DNA from: Nocardioides donggukensis
GTDB lineage: Bacteria; Actinomycetota; Actinomycetes; Propionibacteriales; Nocardioidaceae
Length of the DNA: 64,000 nt
Direction of reading: 5' to 3'
NCBI RefSeq assembly: GCF_014842875.1
Contig: NZ_JACYXZ010000002.1
Location: 496,001-560,000 of the forward strand
A program made the translations under genes and the position numbers. The notes below the pieces were generated by a model that was given only the letters and a program-made list of their open reading frames with translations, was not told where the DNA came from and did no database searches. This document shows positions 34,684 to 49,580 of this stretch, in pieces (position 1 is the stretch's first letter; the number at the start of each line of letters is the position of its first letter).

Positions 34684-35767
34684 CGAGCGTGCTGCTCCGC
34701 GGCCAGGCCCCGGACCAGCCGGGAGGGCCAGAGCGGGCCCTCGTAGACGAAGGCGGTGTAGGCCTGCAGGAGGCGCGCCCCGGCCTCGAGTCGGCTCCTC
34801 GCGTCCTCCACCGTGGACAGCCCGCCGACGGAGACCAGCGTCACGGAGGGGTCGAGCCGCCCGTGCAGGAGGCGCAGCACCTCCAGGGAGCGCTCCCGCA
34901 CCGGTGCTCCGGACAGCCCGCCCGCGCCGATCCGGGCGACGACCTCGGCATCGGTCGCCAGCCCCTCCCGGGAGATCGTGGTGTTCGTCGCAATCACGCC
35001 GTCCAGGCCCAGGGCACCGGCCAGGTCGGCCACCGCCAGGACGTCCTCGTCGTCGAGGTCCGGCGCGATCTTCACCAGCAGCGGCACCCGGTGATCGGTG
35101 ACCTCGTCGGCGCGGTGTCGCACCGCGCGCAGCAGCGGCTCCAGCCGCTCGACCGACTGCAGGTCGCGCAGTCCCGGCGTGTTGGGCGAGCTGACGTTGA
35201 CCACGAGGTAGTCGGCGTGCGGCGCGAGCAGGCCGGCACTCTTGCGGTAGTCGGCGAGCACCGCCTCGGCGTCGGACTCGGGGACCAGCTTGGTCTTGCC
35301 GATGTTGACGCCGAGGACCGGTCCTGGGCGCCGCTCGGACCGCGCGCCGTGCCGCCGCGACCGCTCGGCCAGTCGCCGGGCCACCGCCTCGGCGCCGTCG
35401 TTGTTGAAGCCCATCCGGTTGACCACGGCCCGGTCGGCCGGCAGCCGGAACAGGCGCGGCCGCTCGTTGCCGGGCTGCGGCTCCCCCGTGACCGTGCCCA
35501 CCTCCACGTGCCCGAAGCCGAGGGCCCCCAGCGCGTCGATGCCGACCGCGTTCTTGTCGAACCCCGCCGCCAGCCCGAGGACGTGCGGGAAGTCGATGCC
35601 CATGGCCCGCACCGGCCCGGGCGGCCCGACAGCAGCGACGGGTCGGCGGGGTGCACCCAGGCGACTGGTCACCGGGGTGGCGGCGCGGATCGCGGTGAAC
35701 GCCGCGTGGTGCGCCCGCTCCGCGTCGGTCCGGGTCAGCACCCGGTCGAACAGCGTCCGGTAGAGCG

Positions 35768-35771
<4 letters not shown>
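34680..35771 (-). CDS. pyrD: Dihydroorotate dehydrogenase, class 2 (quinone-dependent)
   Basis: Membrane-associated enzyme that oxidises dihydroorotate with quinone. The 363-residue protein has the N-terminal hydrophobic/amphipathic helices typical of class 2 ([19 protein letters not shown]), [25 protein letters not shown], the catalytic Ser in [24 protein letters not shown] and the phosphate site GAGGLSGAP. This is the enzyme expected to do the fourth pyrimidine step. GTG 35771 overlaps carB by 4 bp. Confidence 0.96.
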
Positions 35772-39100
<3,329 letters not shown>

Positions 39101-39101
39101 G

Positions 39102-40289
39102 TCAGTGTCCTCCGTCGTTGCGCTGGTGGTCGCCCTGCGACCGTCTCGACACCATCAGGTCGCTGAACCGGTCGAAGAGGTACGCCGCGTCGTGCGGCCC
39201 GGCGGCCGCCTCGGGGTGGTACTGCACCGAGAACGAGAGCAGCCGGCCGGCGTCGTCGCGCAGCTCCAGGCCCTCCACGACGTCGTCGTTGAGGCAGACG
39301 TGGGAGACGCTGGCGGCGCCGTACGGCGTCGGCTGCGGCGTCATCTCGGGGGCGTCCGGCCAGGCGACGGCGAAGCCGTGGTTGTGCGCGGTCACCTCGA
39401 CCTTGCCGGTGGTGCGGTCCATGACCGGCTGGTTGATACCGCGGTGGCCGTACCGCAGCTTGTAGGTGTCGAAGCCGAGGGCCCGCCCGAACAGCTGGTT
39501 GCCGAAGCAGATCCCGAAGTACGGCAGCCCGTGCGCGAGGGCCCCCTGCAGGAGCTCGACCTGGCTGGTGGTGGCGGACGGGTCGCCGGGGCCGTTGGAG
39601 AAGAAGAGCCCGTCCGGCCGGACCGCGAGCACGTCGTCGAGGGTGCTGGTGGCCGGGAGGACGTGCACCTCGATGCCGCGCTCGGCGAGCATCGCGGGCG
39701 TCATCGCCTTGATCCCCAGGTCGACCGCAGCGACGGTGAGCCGACGCTCCCCCACGGCGGGGACGACGTACGCCTCGGTCGTGCTGACCTCCCCGGCCAG
39801 CTCGGCACCGACCATGCCGGCCGAGGCCAGGACCCGCCCGAGCAGCGCCTCGGGGTCGGTCTCGGTGGTGGAGATGCCCACGCGCATGGCGCCGCGCTCG
39901 CGCAGGTGCCGGGTGAGCGCGCGGGTGTCGACGCCGCTGATGCCGACCACGCCCTGCTCGTCCAGCTCCTGGTCGAGGGTGCGCCGGGCCCGCCAGTTCG
40001 AGGAGACCCGGGCGGGGTCGCGGACGACGTACCCGGAGACCCAGATCCGCCGGGACTCGGGGTCCTCGTCGTTGACGCCGGTGTTGCCGACGTGCGGCGC
40101 GGTCATGACCACGACCTGCCGGTGGTACGACGGGTCGGTCAGCGTCTCCTGGTAGCCGGTCATGCCGGTGGAGAAGACCGCCTCGCCGAAGGTCTCCCCG
40201 GTGGCGCCGAAGGCCTCGCCGCGGAACGTGCGGCCGTCCTCGAGGACCAGGATGGCCGGGCGGGGGGCGAGGGTGGCGGGGCCGGTCAT
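39102..40289 (-). CDS. carA: Carbamoyl-phosphate synthase small chain (glutaminase)
   Basis: Releases ammonia from glutamine for CarB. The 395-residue protein has the N-terminal domain with [25 protein letters not shown] and a class I amidotransferase domain with nucleophile Cys in GICFGNQL and the His-Glu pair in [14 protein letters not shown] 40289 overlaps pyrC (ATGA). Confidence 0.97.
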   Translation of the reverse strand: MTGPATLAPRPAILVLEDGRTFRGEAFGATGETFGEAVFSTGMTGYQETLTDPSYHRQVVVMTAPHVGNTGVNDEDPESRRIWVSGYVVRDPARVSSNWRARRTLDQELDEQGVVGISGVDTRALTRHLRERGAMRVGISTTETDPEALLGRVLASAGMVGAELAGEVSTTEAYVVPAVGERRLTVAAVDLGIKAMTPAMLAERGIEVHVLPATSTLDDVLAVRPDGLFFSNGPGDPSATTSQVELLQGALAHGLPYFGICFGNQLFGRALGFDTYKLRYGHRGINQPVMDRTTGKVEVTAHNHGFAVAWPDAPEMTPQPTPYGAASVSHVCLNDDVVEGLELRDDAGRLLSFSVQYHPEAAAGPHDAAYLFDRFSDLMVSRRSQGDHQRNDGGH

Positions 40290-41568
40290 GCGAGCTTCCC
40301 TTCCAGGACGGTGGGGACGCCGCGCAGCAGCGTCGCATGGACGGAGCCGGTCAGCCGGCGTCCGTGCCAGGGGTTGTTGCGCGACAGCGACACCGAGTCG
40401 GCGCGGTCGACAGTGACCTCGGCAGTGGGGTCGACGAGCGTGAGGTTGGCCGGGGATCCCACGGACAGGGCCTGGCCCTGGTCCTCGAGCCCGGCGATGC
40501 GGGACGGGGTCGTGGACATGGTGCGGGCGACGTCCGACCAGCCCATGCGGCCCTCGCGCACCATCACGGTGCTGACCACCGACAGGGCGGTCTCGAGGCC
40601 GAGCATGCCGAAGGCGGCGTCGACGAAGGCGTGCTCCTTGTCGTGCCGGGCGTGCGGCGCGTGGTCGGTGGCGACCGCGTCGATGGTGCCGTCGGCCAGG
40701 GCGGCGCGCAGCGCCTCGACGTCCTCGGCCGGCCGCAGGGGCGGGTTGACCTTGAACGTCGGGTCGTAGCCGGAGAGCAGGTCCGTGGTCAGGAGCAGGT
40801 GGTGCGGGGTGACCTCGGCGGTGACCGCGATCCCCTGGGCCTTCGCCCAGCGGAGCACCTCGATGCTCCCGGCGGTGCTGACGTGCGCGACGTGGAGGCG
40901 GCTCCCGGTGTGCCGGGCCAGCATCACGTCGCGAGCGACGACGACCTCCTCGGCGATGCCCGGCCAGCCGGGCAGGCCGAGCCGGCCGGAGAGCTCGCCC
41001 TCGTGGCAGCAGGCGGTCGGGCCGGCCAGGTGCGGGTCCTGGGCGTGCTGGCTGATGACGCCGCCGAAGGTGCGGACGTACTCGAGCGCCCGACGCATCA
41101 CCCGGGCGTCGTCCACGCAGCGGCCGTCGTCGGAGAAGACCCGGACCCGGGCCCGCGACCGGGCCATCAGGCCGAGCTCCGCGAGCTCCTGGCCGCCGAG
41201 GTCGCGGGTGACCGCGCCCACCGGGTGGACGTCGACCAGTCCCGCTCGACGGCCCAGGTCGTGCACCCGCTCGGCGTTCTCGGCGGTGTCGGTCACCGGT
41301 GAGGTGTTGGCCATCGCCAGCACCGCGGTGTAGCCGCCGACCGCCGCGGCCATGGAGCCGCTGAGGATCGTCTCGGCGTCCTCCCGGCCGGGCTCGCGCA
41401 GGTGCGTGTGCAGGTCGACCAGGCCGGGCAGCGCGATCAGGCCGTCCGCGTCGATCACCTGGGTGGCCCCGCCGAGGTCGGCGGTGCCCACGTCCCGGAT
41501 GACGCCGTCCTCGACCGTCAGGTCGGCGGTGGTCTCCCCGAGGAGCGAGGCTCCCCTGATCACGACGG

Positions 41569-41572
<4 letters not shown>
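40286..41572 (-). CDS. pyrC: Dihydroorotase (type I)
   Basis: Zinc enzyme that closes carbamoyl aspartate to dihydroorotate. The 428-residue protein has the metal motif [26 protein letters not shown], the PHHL segment and the catalytic Asp in ATDHAPH. Class I type, as in most Gram-positive pyr operons. ATG 41572 overlaps pyrB. Confidence 0.97.
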
Positions 41573-43780
<2,208 letters not shown>

Positions 43781-43809
43781 TCCCCACCCACCGGTGAACA
43801 TGCCACTGC

Positions 43810-43836
43810 CCCCACCCGGTCCTGCCTGGGGTGGGG
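43810..43836 (-). terminator. Hairpin after the DUF222/HNH gene
   Basis: An 8-bp perfect stem (CCCCACCC/GGGTGGGG) with an 11-nt loop, 16 nt past the stop codon of the HNH gene. No U-tract. Confidence 0.55.
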
Positions 43837-43851
43837 TGTGGGGCGGTGTCC

Positions 43852-45345
43852 TCAATGCTCGGGCGGGGAACCGGCCGGGCAGGCCGGGTCGGTGATGTCG
43901 AGGGTGCCGGTGCGGTCGCGTCGGAACCGCAGCCCGTGCGGGGAGGTCCACTCGAACACCCCCGGCCTCGGGGTGTGACAGCTCCAGGCGCCGTGGGTCT
44001 TGAGCCGGTGATGCCGCCGACACAACGCGCCGAGATTGCCGGTCGCGGTCTGGCCCGGTGGGCCGTCGGGGTCGTAAGGAACCACGTGGTCGGCATCACA
44101 GGACCGGGCCGGGCGGGTGCACCACGGGAACACACACGTCCCATCCCGCAGGCGGATCGCCTCGCCCATCCGGTCCGGCACCTCGTAGGCATCGACCGGG
44201 ACCAGCCCCTGGTGGTCCAGCACCGGCTTGACCACGACCTGGGCGTCGGGGTGGGCCAACCAGGTGCGGATCTGGTCGGCGGTCACCGGGGACCGGGACA
44301 GCTCACAGCGCCCCACCACCCCCGACCGCCCGGGCTGACCGGTCTTCTCGGTGCGGTGACCGGTGCCGGTGATCGCCTCCGCGGCCAGGTGCAGGTAGAG
44401 CACCGCCTGCCGCGGCTTCACCCTCCCGCTCCCGGCTCGGCCGGCAGGCTCGTGCGCGCCCGCGGCGGCGTCGGCGACCTGCTCGCCGCCCGCCTCGTCC
44501 GTCTCGTCGACGCCGCGGTCGGCCTCAAGGTCGCCGGTGTCGGGGGTGTTGGGGTTGAGGTCCAGGGCGAGCTGGCGGCGGGCCAGGCTGCCGAGTGCGG
44601 TGGCCCGGCGGGCGTCCAGGTCCTCGGTGGACCCGAGGGCCTTGAGCTGTGCGGCGCCGTTGGCGACGGCGGTGTCGAGGTCCAGGGCGTCGGCCAGGTC
44701 CAGGATGCCGTGGACCTGGCTGGTGCCGTCGAAGGAGACCTGGCCGTGGGTGATCGTCACGTGCCGGCCCGCGACCGCCCGGTCGGCCCGCTCTTGGGCC
44801 AGCTGCGGGTCGCACCGGCCGATCGCCTCCGCAACCAGCCGGTCCACCTGGCCGGGGGTGACCTTGTGCGCCACCGGCGTGACCGCCACGTCCACGAACT
44901 CCACCGCTGCCGGGGACAGGACGATGGTGGCGGCCGCGACCCGACGGGCCTTCCAGGCGGCCAGCTCACCGGACATCACCCGGGTCCACAGGTTCGGCAA
45001 CCGGTGCCGCAACTCGAGCGCCTCCCCGATCAGCGCCTTCCCGGACTCGGTGCCCAACCCCACACTCGCGGCGAACTCGGCCACGCAGAACTCCGCCACC
45101 GCAGGGGCACCCTCACCTGCCAAGGGGAGGCCGGTGTCGCCGAACAACGCCGTGGTCACCGTCGCCGCCGGGTGAATGCCCTCCGGGGGGTGCAGGTCCG
45201 CCCACGCGCAGGCGTCCTGGAGGAGCCGGACCTCGGCCGCGTCCGCAACCTCCCGGTTCGACCGCGCCGAGGCCAACACCGCATCCGCGGTGCCCGCGGT
45301 GCCGGTGCCAGAAGCACCGGGGTTCGGGGTGGTCTTCGTCCTCAT
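43852..45345 (-). CDS. DUF222 / HNH endonuclease (13E12 repeat family)
   Basis: A 497-residue protein. The N-terminal two thirds match the DUF222 domain in pattern (helical, WADLHPP, GTESGKALIGEALELRHRLPNLW near 90-120). The C-terminal HNH domain has paired zinc cysteines C404VFPWC409, the DADHVVP catalytic His (about 420), TATGNLGALC with Asn437 and RRHH (445-446). Such genes are multicopy in Nocardioides and in mycobacteria (REP13E12). It lies between two repeat arrays. ATG 45345 has TAGCGT 7 nt upstream; an upstream GTG at 45369 is less likely. Confidence 0.9.
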   Translation of the reverse strand: MRTKTTPNPGASGTGTAGTADAVLASARSNREVADAAEVRLLQDACAWADLHPPEGIHPAATVTTALFGDTGLPLAGEGAPAVAEFCVAEFAASVGLGTESGKALIGEALELRHRLPNLWTRVMSGELAAWKARRVAAATIVLSPAAVEFVDVAVTPVAHKVTPGQVDRLVAEAIGRCDPQLAQERADRAVAGRHVTITHGQVSFDGTSQVHGILDLADALDLDTAVANGAAQLKALGSTEDLDARRATALGSLARRQLALDLNPNTPDTGDLEADRGVDETDEAGGEQVADAAAGAHEPAGRAGSGRVKPRQAVLYLHLAAEAITGTGHRTEKTGQPGRSGVVGRCELSRSPVTADQIRTWLAHPDAQVVVKPVLDHQGLVPVDAYEVPDRMGEAIRLRDGTCVFPWCTRPARSCDADHVVPYDPDGPPGQTATGNLGALCRRHHRLKTHGAWSCHTPRPGVFEWTSPHGLRFRRDRTGTLDITDPACPAGSPPEH

Positions 45346-45352
45346 GGCAACC

Positions 45353-45358
45353 ACGCTA
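45353..45358 (-). promoter_or_regulatory. Leaderless-type -10 (TAGCGT) for the DUF222/HNH gene
   Basis: TAGCGT on the minus strand, 7 nt before ATG 45345; GTGACT 15 bp further upstream could serve as -35. Confidence 0.5.
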
Positions 45359-45409
45359 GCCGTGCCCACTGACAGTCACCCCGGGGCGAGAACCGGTTGT
45401 GCACAACGG

Positions 45410-45823
45410 GGTTTCGACACGCTCGCCAGGGCTCGCGGCTCAACCGGCGGGGGCGGGTTTCGAGACGGTCGCTGCGCGACCTCCTCAAGCGGCGAGGGGC
45501 GCCGGCGGCGGGTTTCGACACGCTCGCCGGGGCTCGCGGCTCAACCGGCGAGGGGCGCCGGTGGCCTGGTTTCGAGACGGTCGCTGCGCGACCTCCTCAA
45601 CCACCGGGGGCCTGGTTTCGACACGCTCGCCGGGGCTCGCTGCTCAACCGGCGAGGGCGGCCGGTGGCGTGGTTTCGAGACGGTCGCTGCGCGACCTCCT
45701 CAACCACCGACGGGCGGCCGGCGGCGGGTTTCGACACGCTCGCTGGCGCTCGCGGCTCAACCGGCGAGGGGCGGCCGGTGGCGTGGTTTCGAGACGGTCG
45801 CTGCGCGACCTCCTCAACCACCG
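45410..45823 (+). repeat. Repeat array B: eight alternating units of two types
   Basis: Type 1 (GGTTTCGACACGCTCGCC...GCTCAACCGGCG) starts at 45410, 45511, 45614 and 45727; type 2 (GGTTTCGAGACGGTCGCTGC...CTCCTCAACCACCG) at 45456, 45569, 45671 and 45785. They alternate strictly, in one orientation, with 45-58 bp from start to start. Type 2 has a core hairpin GGTCGC-TGC-GCGACC inside an outer GGTT/AACC pair. No coding gene is supported in 45346-45839. Confidence 0.9.
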
Positions 45824-45825
45824 GC

Positions 45826-45839
45826 GGGGGGGGGGGGGG
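45826..45839 (+). repeat. Tract of 14 consecutive G
   Basis: A homopolymer of 14 G between the last unit of array B and the stop codon of the flavoprotein gene. It lies outside coding sequence. Tracts of this length are prone to slippage in vivo and to sequencing error. Confidence 0.85.
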
Positions 45840-47177
45840 TCAGTCGAGGTCGTGGAGCACGCTCTCGACCGCCCGGTGGTAGGTCGGGTAGGCGTAGTGC
45901 ATGCCGAGCAGGGTCTCGACCGGCACCCGCGCGTGGATGGCGGTGGCGAGCATGCCCATGATCTCGCCGCCGGCGGACCCGACGACCGTCGCGCCCACGA
46001 GGACGCCGTCCGAGGCGACGACCTTGATCAGCCCCTCCTCCTTGGCCAGCCAGCCGCGCGCACCGAGGTCGCCCGAGGCGACGCGCACGTCGAGGCCCTG
46101 CTCCCTGGCCTGGGCCTCGGTGAGCCCCACGGAGGCGACCTCGGGGCCGGTGAAGGTGACCCGGGCGACCGCACGGTAGTCCGCCCACGGACCGTCCTCA
46201 CCGAGGATGTCGCGGACCGCCACGTCGGCCTGGTACATCGAGACGTGCGTGAAGGCACCCTTCCCGGTGATGTCGCCGATGCCCCAGAGCCTGTCGCCCG
46301 CGCGCATCCGCTCGTCCGTCTCCAGGGTGCTCGCCTCCGGGTCGGCACCCATGTGCTCCAGGCCGATCCCGGCCAGGTTGCTCCGCCGCCCCGCGGAGAC
46401 CAGCAGCTTGTCCGCGGTGATCTGCTCGTCGCCCAGCGACACCGTGAACGTGCCGTCGGCGTGGTCCACCCGCGAGATCGACACCCCGGTGCGCACCTTC
46501 ATGCCCTCGGCGACGAAGGCGTCCTGGAGCATCGCCCCGGCCTCCGGCTCCTCCGGCGGCAGCACTCGGTCCGCGACCTCGAGCAGGGTCACCTGCACCC
46601 CGAACCGGGCCATCACCTGGGCCAGCTCGGCGCCGATCGCTCCGGCGCCGATGACCACCAGCGACGCCGGCAGCTCGGTGAGCTGCACGACGTCGCGGTT
46701 CGTCCAGTACGGCGTGTCCGCGAGGCCGTCGATCGGCGGGATCGCCGGCTCGGTGCCGGTGTTCACGACGACGGCGCGCGAGGCGGCGTACGTCGTGCCG
46801 TTGACCTCGACCTGTCCGGGGCCGGTGATCGTGCCGGTCCCCCGGACGAAGGTCGCTCCCGAGCTCTCGAGACGCTCGACCGCGACGGTGTCATCCCAGT
46901 CGTCGGTCGCCTCCTCACGGATCCGGGTCGCGACCGGCGCCCAGTCGGGCTGCACCTGCGCGGCCCCGGCGAGCTGGGGGACGTGCCGGGCCTGGGCCAG
47001 CGTCCCGGCCGCGGCGATCATCATCTTGGACGGCACGCAGCCGTAGTAGGGGCACTCACCACCGACCAGCCGGGCCTCGATCCCGACCACACTCAGCCCG
47101 GCCTTGGCCAGCTTGGCCGCGACCGTCTCGCCTCCGGGCCCGAGACCGAGCACCACCACGTCCACGTCAGTCGTCAT
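45840..47177 (-). CDS. Pyridine nucleotide-disulfide oxidoreductase family flavoprotein
   Basis: A 445-residue FAD/NAD(P) enzyme of the lipoamide dehydrogenase/mercuric reductase family. FAD-binding GLGPGG near 11-16, redox-active Cys42 and Cys47 in GGECPYYGCVPSK, NAD(P)-binding VVIGAGAIGAELAQ, and the second FAD motif WGIGDITG. At the C-terminus, where these enzymes have HPTxxE with the catalytic His-Glu pair, it reads YPTYHRAVE (about 430-438), so the acid-base His is missing. The disulfide should still be reducible; substrate unknown. Ends just before the 14-G tract. Confidence 0.85.
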   Translation of the reverse strand: MTTDVDVVVLGLGPGGETVAAKLAKAGLSVVGIEARLVGGECPYYGCVPSKMMIAAAGTLAQARHVPQLAGAAQVQPDWAPVATRIREEATDDWDDTVAVERLESSGATFVRGTGTITGPGQVEVNGTTYAASRAVVVNTGTEPAIPPIDGLADTPYWTNRDVVQLTELPASLVVIGAGAIGAELAQVMARFGVQVTLLEVADRVLPPEEPEAGAMLQDAFVAEGMKVRTGVSISRVDHADGTFTVSLGDEQITADKLLVSAGRRSNLAGIGLEHMGADPEASTLETDERMRAGDRLWGIGDITGKGAFTHVSMYQADVAVRDILGEDGPWADYRAVARVTFTGPEVASVGLTEAQAREQGLDVRVASGDLGARGWLAKEEGLIKVVASDGVLVGATVVGSAGGEIMGMLATAIHARVPVETLLGMHYAYPTYHRAVESVLHDLD

Positions 47178-47210
47178 GCCCCCCAGCCAACCATGAGGGC
47201 CAAGGACCGC

Positions 47211-48047
47211 TCACCGGTCGAGGTGCCGGGCCCTCGCGAAGCAGAACAGTCCGTAGCTGCCGATGCCGAGACCCACGGCCACCAGCAGGTAGGGACCGAA
47301 CGCCTGCTGCCGGATCTCCTGGAGGGCTTGGTCCAGGCCGCCGGACTTCTTGGCCTCGTGGGTCACGGCGGCGTACAGGAACAGCGTGCCGACCACGCCG
47401 ACGGCCACACCCTTGGCGGCGTACCCGACCTTCCCGAACCACACGTACGCCGTGCCGTCGCCGCCCCGCTTGCCCTCGGCGGTGAGGTGCTTGCGGAACT
47501 TCTCGGTCCACGCGATCCGCACCTGGTTGAGCCCGTAGCCGATGATCCCGAGCCCGACGAGGCCCACGATCCACTGGCCGGCGGGCAGGTCCATGAGCTT
47601 GGCCGTGGTCGAGTCGGTGCCTCCCTTGGAGCCCTCGCCGACCGCCACCCGCAGCGCCGAGATCCCGATCGCTCCGTAGAGCACGGCCTTGAGCACCGAG
47701 ACCGCCCGCTTGCGCGCGAGCTCGGCGCCGTCCTCGTCGCGGTGGCCGGTGACCGCCTCGAGCAGCCGCCAGGCCACGAGCACGAGCATGCCGAGCGCGA
47801 CCAGCCAGACCGCCACCGCGCCGAACGGCTGCGAGGCGATCTCGTGCAGGGCGCCGCTGCTGGAGGCGTTCTGCTTCTGGTCCCCGAACGCGATCTGGAT
47901 GGCCAGCCACGCGATCACGAGGTGCACCACCCCGTAGACCACCATCCCGAACCGGACGACGTGGTCGATCCGGTCGCTGTCGTCGGCCTTGCGCCCCATC
48001 CGGCGCGCCCGATCACCGACCCCGCCTGTCGTGCTCCCTGCCGCCAT
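47211..48047 (-). CDS. DUF1206 domain membrane protein
   Basis: A 278-residue protein with six hydrophobic helices in three pairs, each pair starting with a similar segment (VVRFGMVVYGVVHLVIAWLA, VLKAVLYGAIGISALRVAV, FGKVGYAAKGVAVGVVGTLF). This three-fold repeat is the hallmark of DUF1206. Function unknown. ATG 48047 is preceded by GGAAGGGAG; a TAGGGT -10 lies at 48070-48075, giving a leader of about 16 nt. Confidence 0.88.
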   Translation of the reverse strand: MAAGSTTGGVGDRARRMGRKADDSDRIDHVVRFGMVVYGVVHLVIAWLAIQIAFGDQKQNASSSGALHEIASQPFGAVAVWLVALGMLVLVAWRLLEAVTGHRDEDGAELARKRAVSVLKAVLYGAIGISALRVAVGEGSKGGTDSTTAKLMDLPAGQWIVGLVGLGIIGYGLNQVRIAWTEKFRKHLTAEGKRGGDGTAYVWFGKVGYAAKGVAVGVVGTLFLYAAVTHEAKKSGGLDQALQEIRQQAFGPYLLVAVGLGIGSYGLFCFARARHLDR

Positions 48048-48069
48048 GGCTGTCTCCCTTCCCACCCGA

Positions 48070-48075
48070 ACCCTA
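48070..48075 (-). promoter_or_regulatory. -10 element (TAGGGT) for the DUF1206 gene
   Basis: TAGGGT on the minus strand, between nusB and the DUF1206 gene, leaving a short leader that contains GGAAGGGAG. Confidence 0.4.
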
Positions 48076-48098
48076 GGGCAGAGGGGAAGCCCGCGGCC

Positions 48099-48500
48099 TC
48101 AGGCCTTGCGGGCCTTCAGGACCGCGCCCAGGACCCCGTTGACGAAGGAGGGCGAGTCGTCGGTGGACAGGTCCCGCACGAGGTTCATCGCCTCGGTGAC
48201 CGCCACCGCGTCCGGCACGTCGTCGACGTGCAGCAGCTCGTAGACGCCGAGTCGCAGGACGTTGCGGTCGACCGCCGGCATCCGCTCGAGGCTCCAGCCC
48301 TGCGCGGAGGACGCGATCAGCCGGTCGATCTCCTCCCGCTCGCCGGCCACTCCGCGCACCAGGGTGACGGTGTAGTCGTTGGTCGGGCCCTCGCCCTCGG
48401 CGATCGCCCGGTCGAGGGCCACGACCGGGCTCTCCCCGCGCAGCTCGCTCGCGAACAGCAGGTCGAGGGCACGCTTGCGGGCCTTGGAGCGAGCCGCCAT
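48099..48500 (-). CDS. nusB: Transcription antitermination protein NusB
   Basis: A 133-residue all-helical RNA-binding protein that acts with NusE/S10 in antitermination of rRNA operons. ARSKARKRALDLLFASEL at the start and the conserved VDRNVLRLGVYELLHVDDVPDAVAVTEAM block are typical. ATG 48500 overlaps the efp stop by one base (TGATG). Confidence 0.95.
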   Translation of the reverse strand: MAARSKARKRALDLLFASELRGESPVVALDRAIAEGEGPTNDYTVTLVRGVAGEREEIDRLIASSAQGWSLERMPAVDRNVLRLGVYELLHVDDVPDAVAVTEAMNLVRDLSTDDSPSFVNGVLGAVLKARKA

Positions 48501-49063
48501 CAGGACTTGACGCGACCGAGGTAGGAGGAGTCGCGGGTGTCGACCTTGACCTTCTCCCCGGTGGTGATGAACAGCGGCACCTGGATGGTGTGGCCGGTCT
48601 CGAGCGTGGCCGGCTTGGTGCCGCCGGTGGAGCGGTCGCCCTGCAGACCGGGGTCGGTCTGGGCGATCTCGAGCTCGACCGAGGCGGGCAGCTCGATGTA
48701 GAGCACCCGGCCCTCGTTGGTGGCGACGATCGCCTCCTGGTTCTCGAGCATGAAGTTGCTGGCCTCGCCGACGATGTCGGGGCCCACCTCGAGCTGGTCG
48801 TAGGTGCTGACGTCCATGAAGACGTACGACGTGCCGTCGTTGTAGAGGTACTGCATGGTCCGCTTGTCGACCGAGGCCACCTCGACCTTGACGTCGGCGT
48901 TGAACGTCTTGTCGACGGTCTTGCCGGACTCCACGTTCTTCAGCTTGGAGCGCACCACGGCGCCGCCCTTGCCGGGCTTGTGGTGCTGGAACCAGATGAC
49001 CTGCCAGAGCTGGCCGTCGAGGTTGAGCACCATGCCGTTCTTGAGGTCGTTGGTCGTAGCCAT
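48500..49063 (-). CDS. efp: Elongation factor P
   Basis: Helps the ribosome pass polyproline stretches. The 187-residue protein has three beta-barrel domains; the tip loop reads HHKPGKGGA with the functional Lys at 32, and the C-terminal [16 protein letters not shown] is standard. No EpmA/EpmB-type modification gene is in the window. A TAGACT -10 that includes the aroQ stop codon lies about 70 nt upstream. Confidence 0.97.
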   Translation of the reverse strand: MATTNDLKNGMVLNLDGQLWQVIWFQHHKPGKGGAVVRSKLKNVESGKTVDKTFNADVKVEVASVDKRTMQYLYNDGTSYVFMDVSTYDQLEVGPDIVGEASNFMLENQEAIVATNEGRVLYIELPASVELEIAQTDPGLQGDRSTGGTKPATLETGHTIQVPLFITTGEKVKVDTRDSSYLGRVKS

Positions 49064-49133
49064 GCGTTCGGTGGGCCTTCTTCGCAGTCGGAGACGGGGG
49101 CACCCGCGCAGGGCGCGCAGGCAACAGCGGGCC

Positions 49134-49139
49134 AGTCTA
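49134..49139 (-). promoter_or_regulatory. Candidate -10 (TAGACT) for efp-nusB; overlaps the aroQ stop
   Basis: TAGACT on the minus strand; its first three bases are the TAG stop of aroQ. The leader to ATG 49063 would be about 65 nt. Confidence 0.4.
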
Positions 49140-49580
49140 TACGCGTGGCTCCGCGAGCAGCGCGAGCGCGTCGCGGTAGCCGCTCACTCCGCGCCCCGCG
49201 ATCACCGCGACCGCGTGCTCGGTGACGACCGACGTGTGCCGGAAGCGCTCGGGCCGCTGCGTCGGGTCGGAGAGGTGGACCTCCACCAGTGGCGCGGTCA
49301 GCTGGGCGCAGGCGTCGAAGATCGCCCACGAGTAGTGGGTCCACGCGGCGGCGTTGAGCACCACCGGTGTCGCCGCGTCGGCGGCGTCGTTGAGCCAGTC
49401 CAGCAGCTCACCCTCGTGGTTGGTCTGGCGCACCTCAACCTCCAGCCCCAGCTCAGAGCCCCAGCCGCGGCACAGCTCGGCCAGCTCCGCGTGCGTGGTG
49501 TCGCCGTAGATCTCGGGCTGGCGGCGACCCAGCCGACCGAGGTTCGGACCGTTGAGCACCAGCACCCGGGTGCCGGTCAC
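49137..49580 (-). CDS. aroQ: 3-dehydroquinate dehydratase, type II
   Basis: Dehydrates 3-dehydroquinate in the shikimate pathway. The 147-residue protein has [18 protein letters not shown] with the catalytic Tyr at 25, [13 protein letters not shown], and the NAAAWTHYS substrate loop, then EVHLSD. GTG 49580 overlaps aroB by 4 bp. Confidence 0.96.
   Translation of the reverse strand: MTGTRVLVLNGPNLGRLGRRQPEIYGDTTHAELAELCRGWGSELGLEVEVRQTNHEGELLDWLNDAADAATPVVLNAAAWTHYSWAIFDACAQLTAPLVEVHLSDPTQRPERFRHTSVVTEHAVAVIAGRGVSGYRDALALLAEPRV

Noticed and set aside
45410-45823. Possible CRISPR array
   Set aside because: Units are 45-58 bp apart, alternate between two types, and the stretches between them are themselves similar; there are no unique spacers of equal length and no cas genes.
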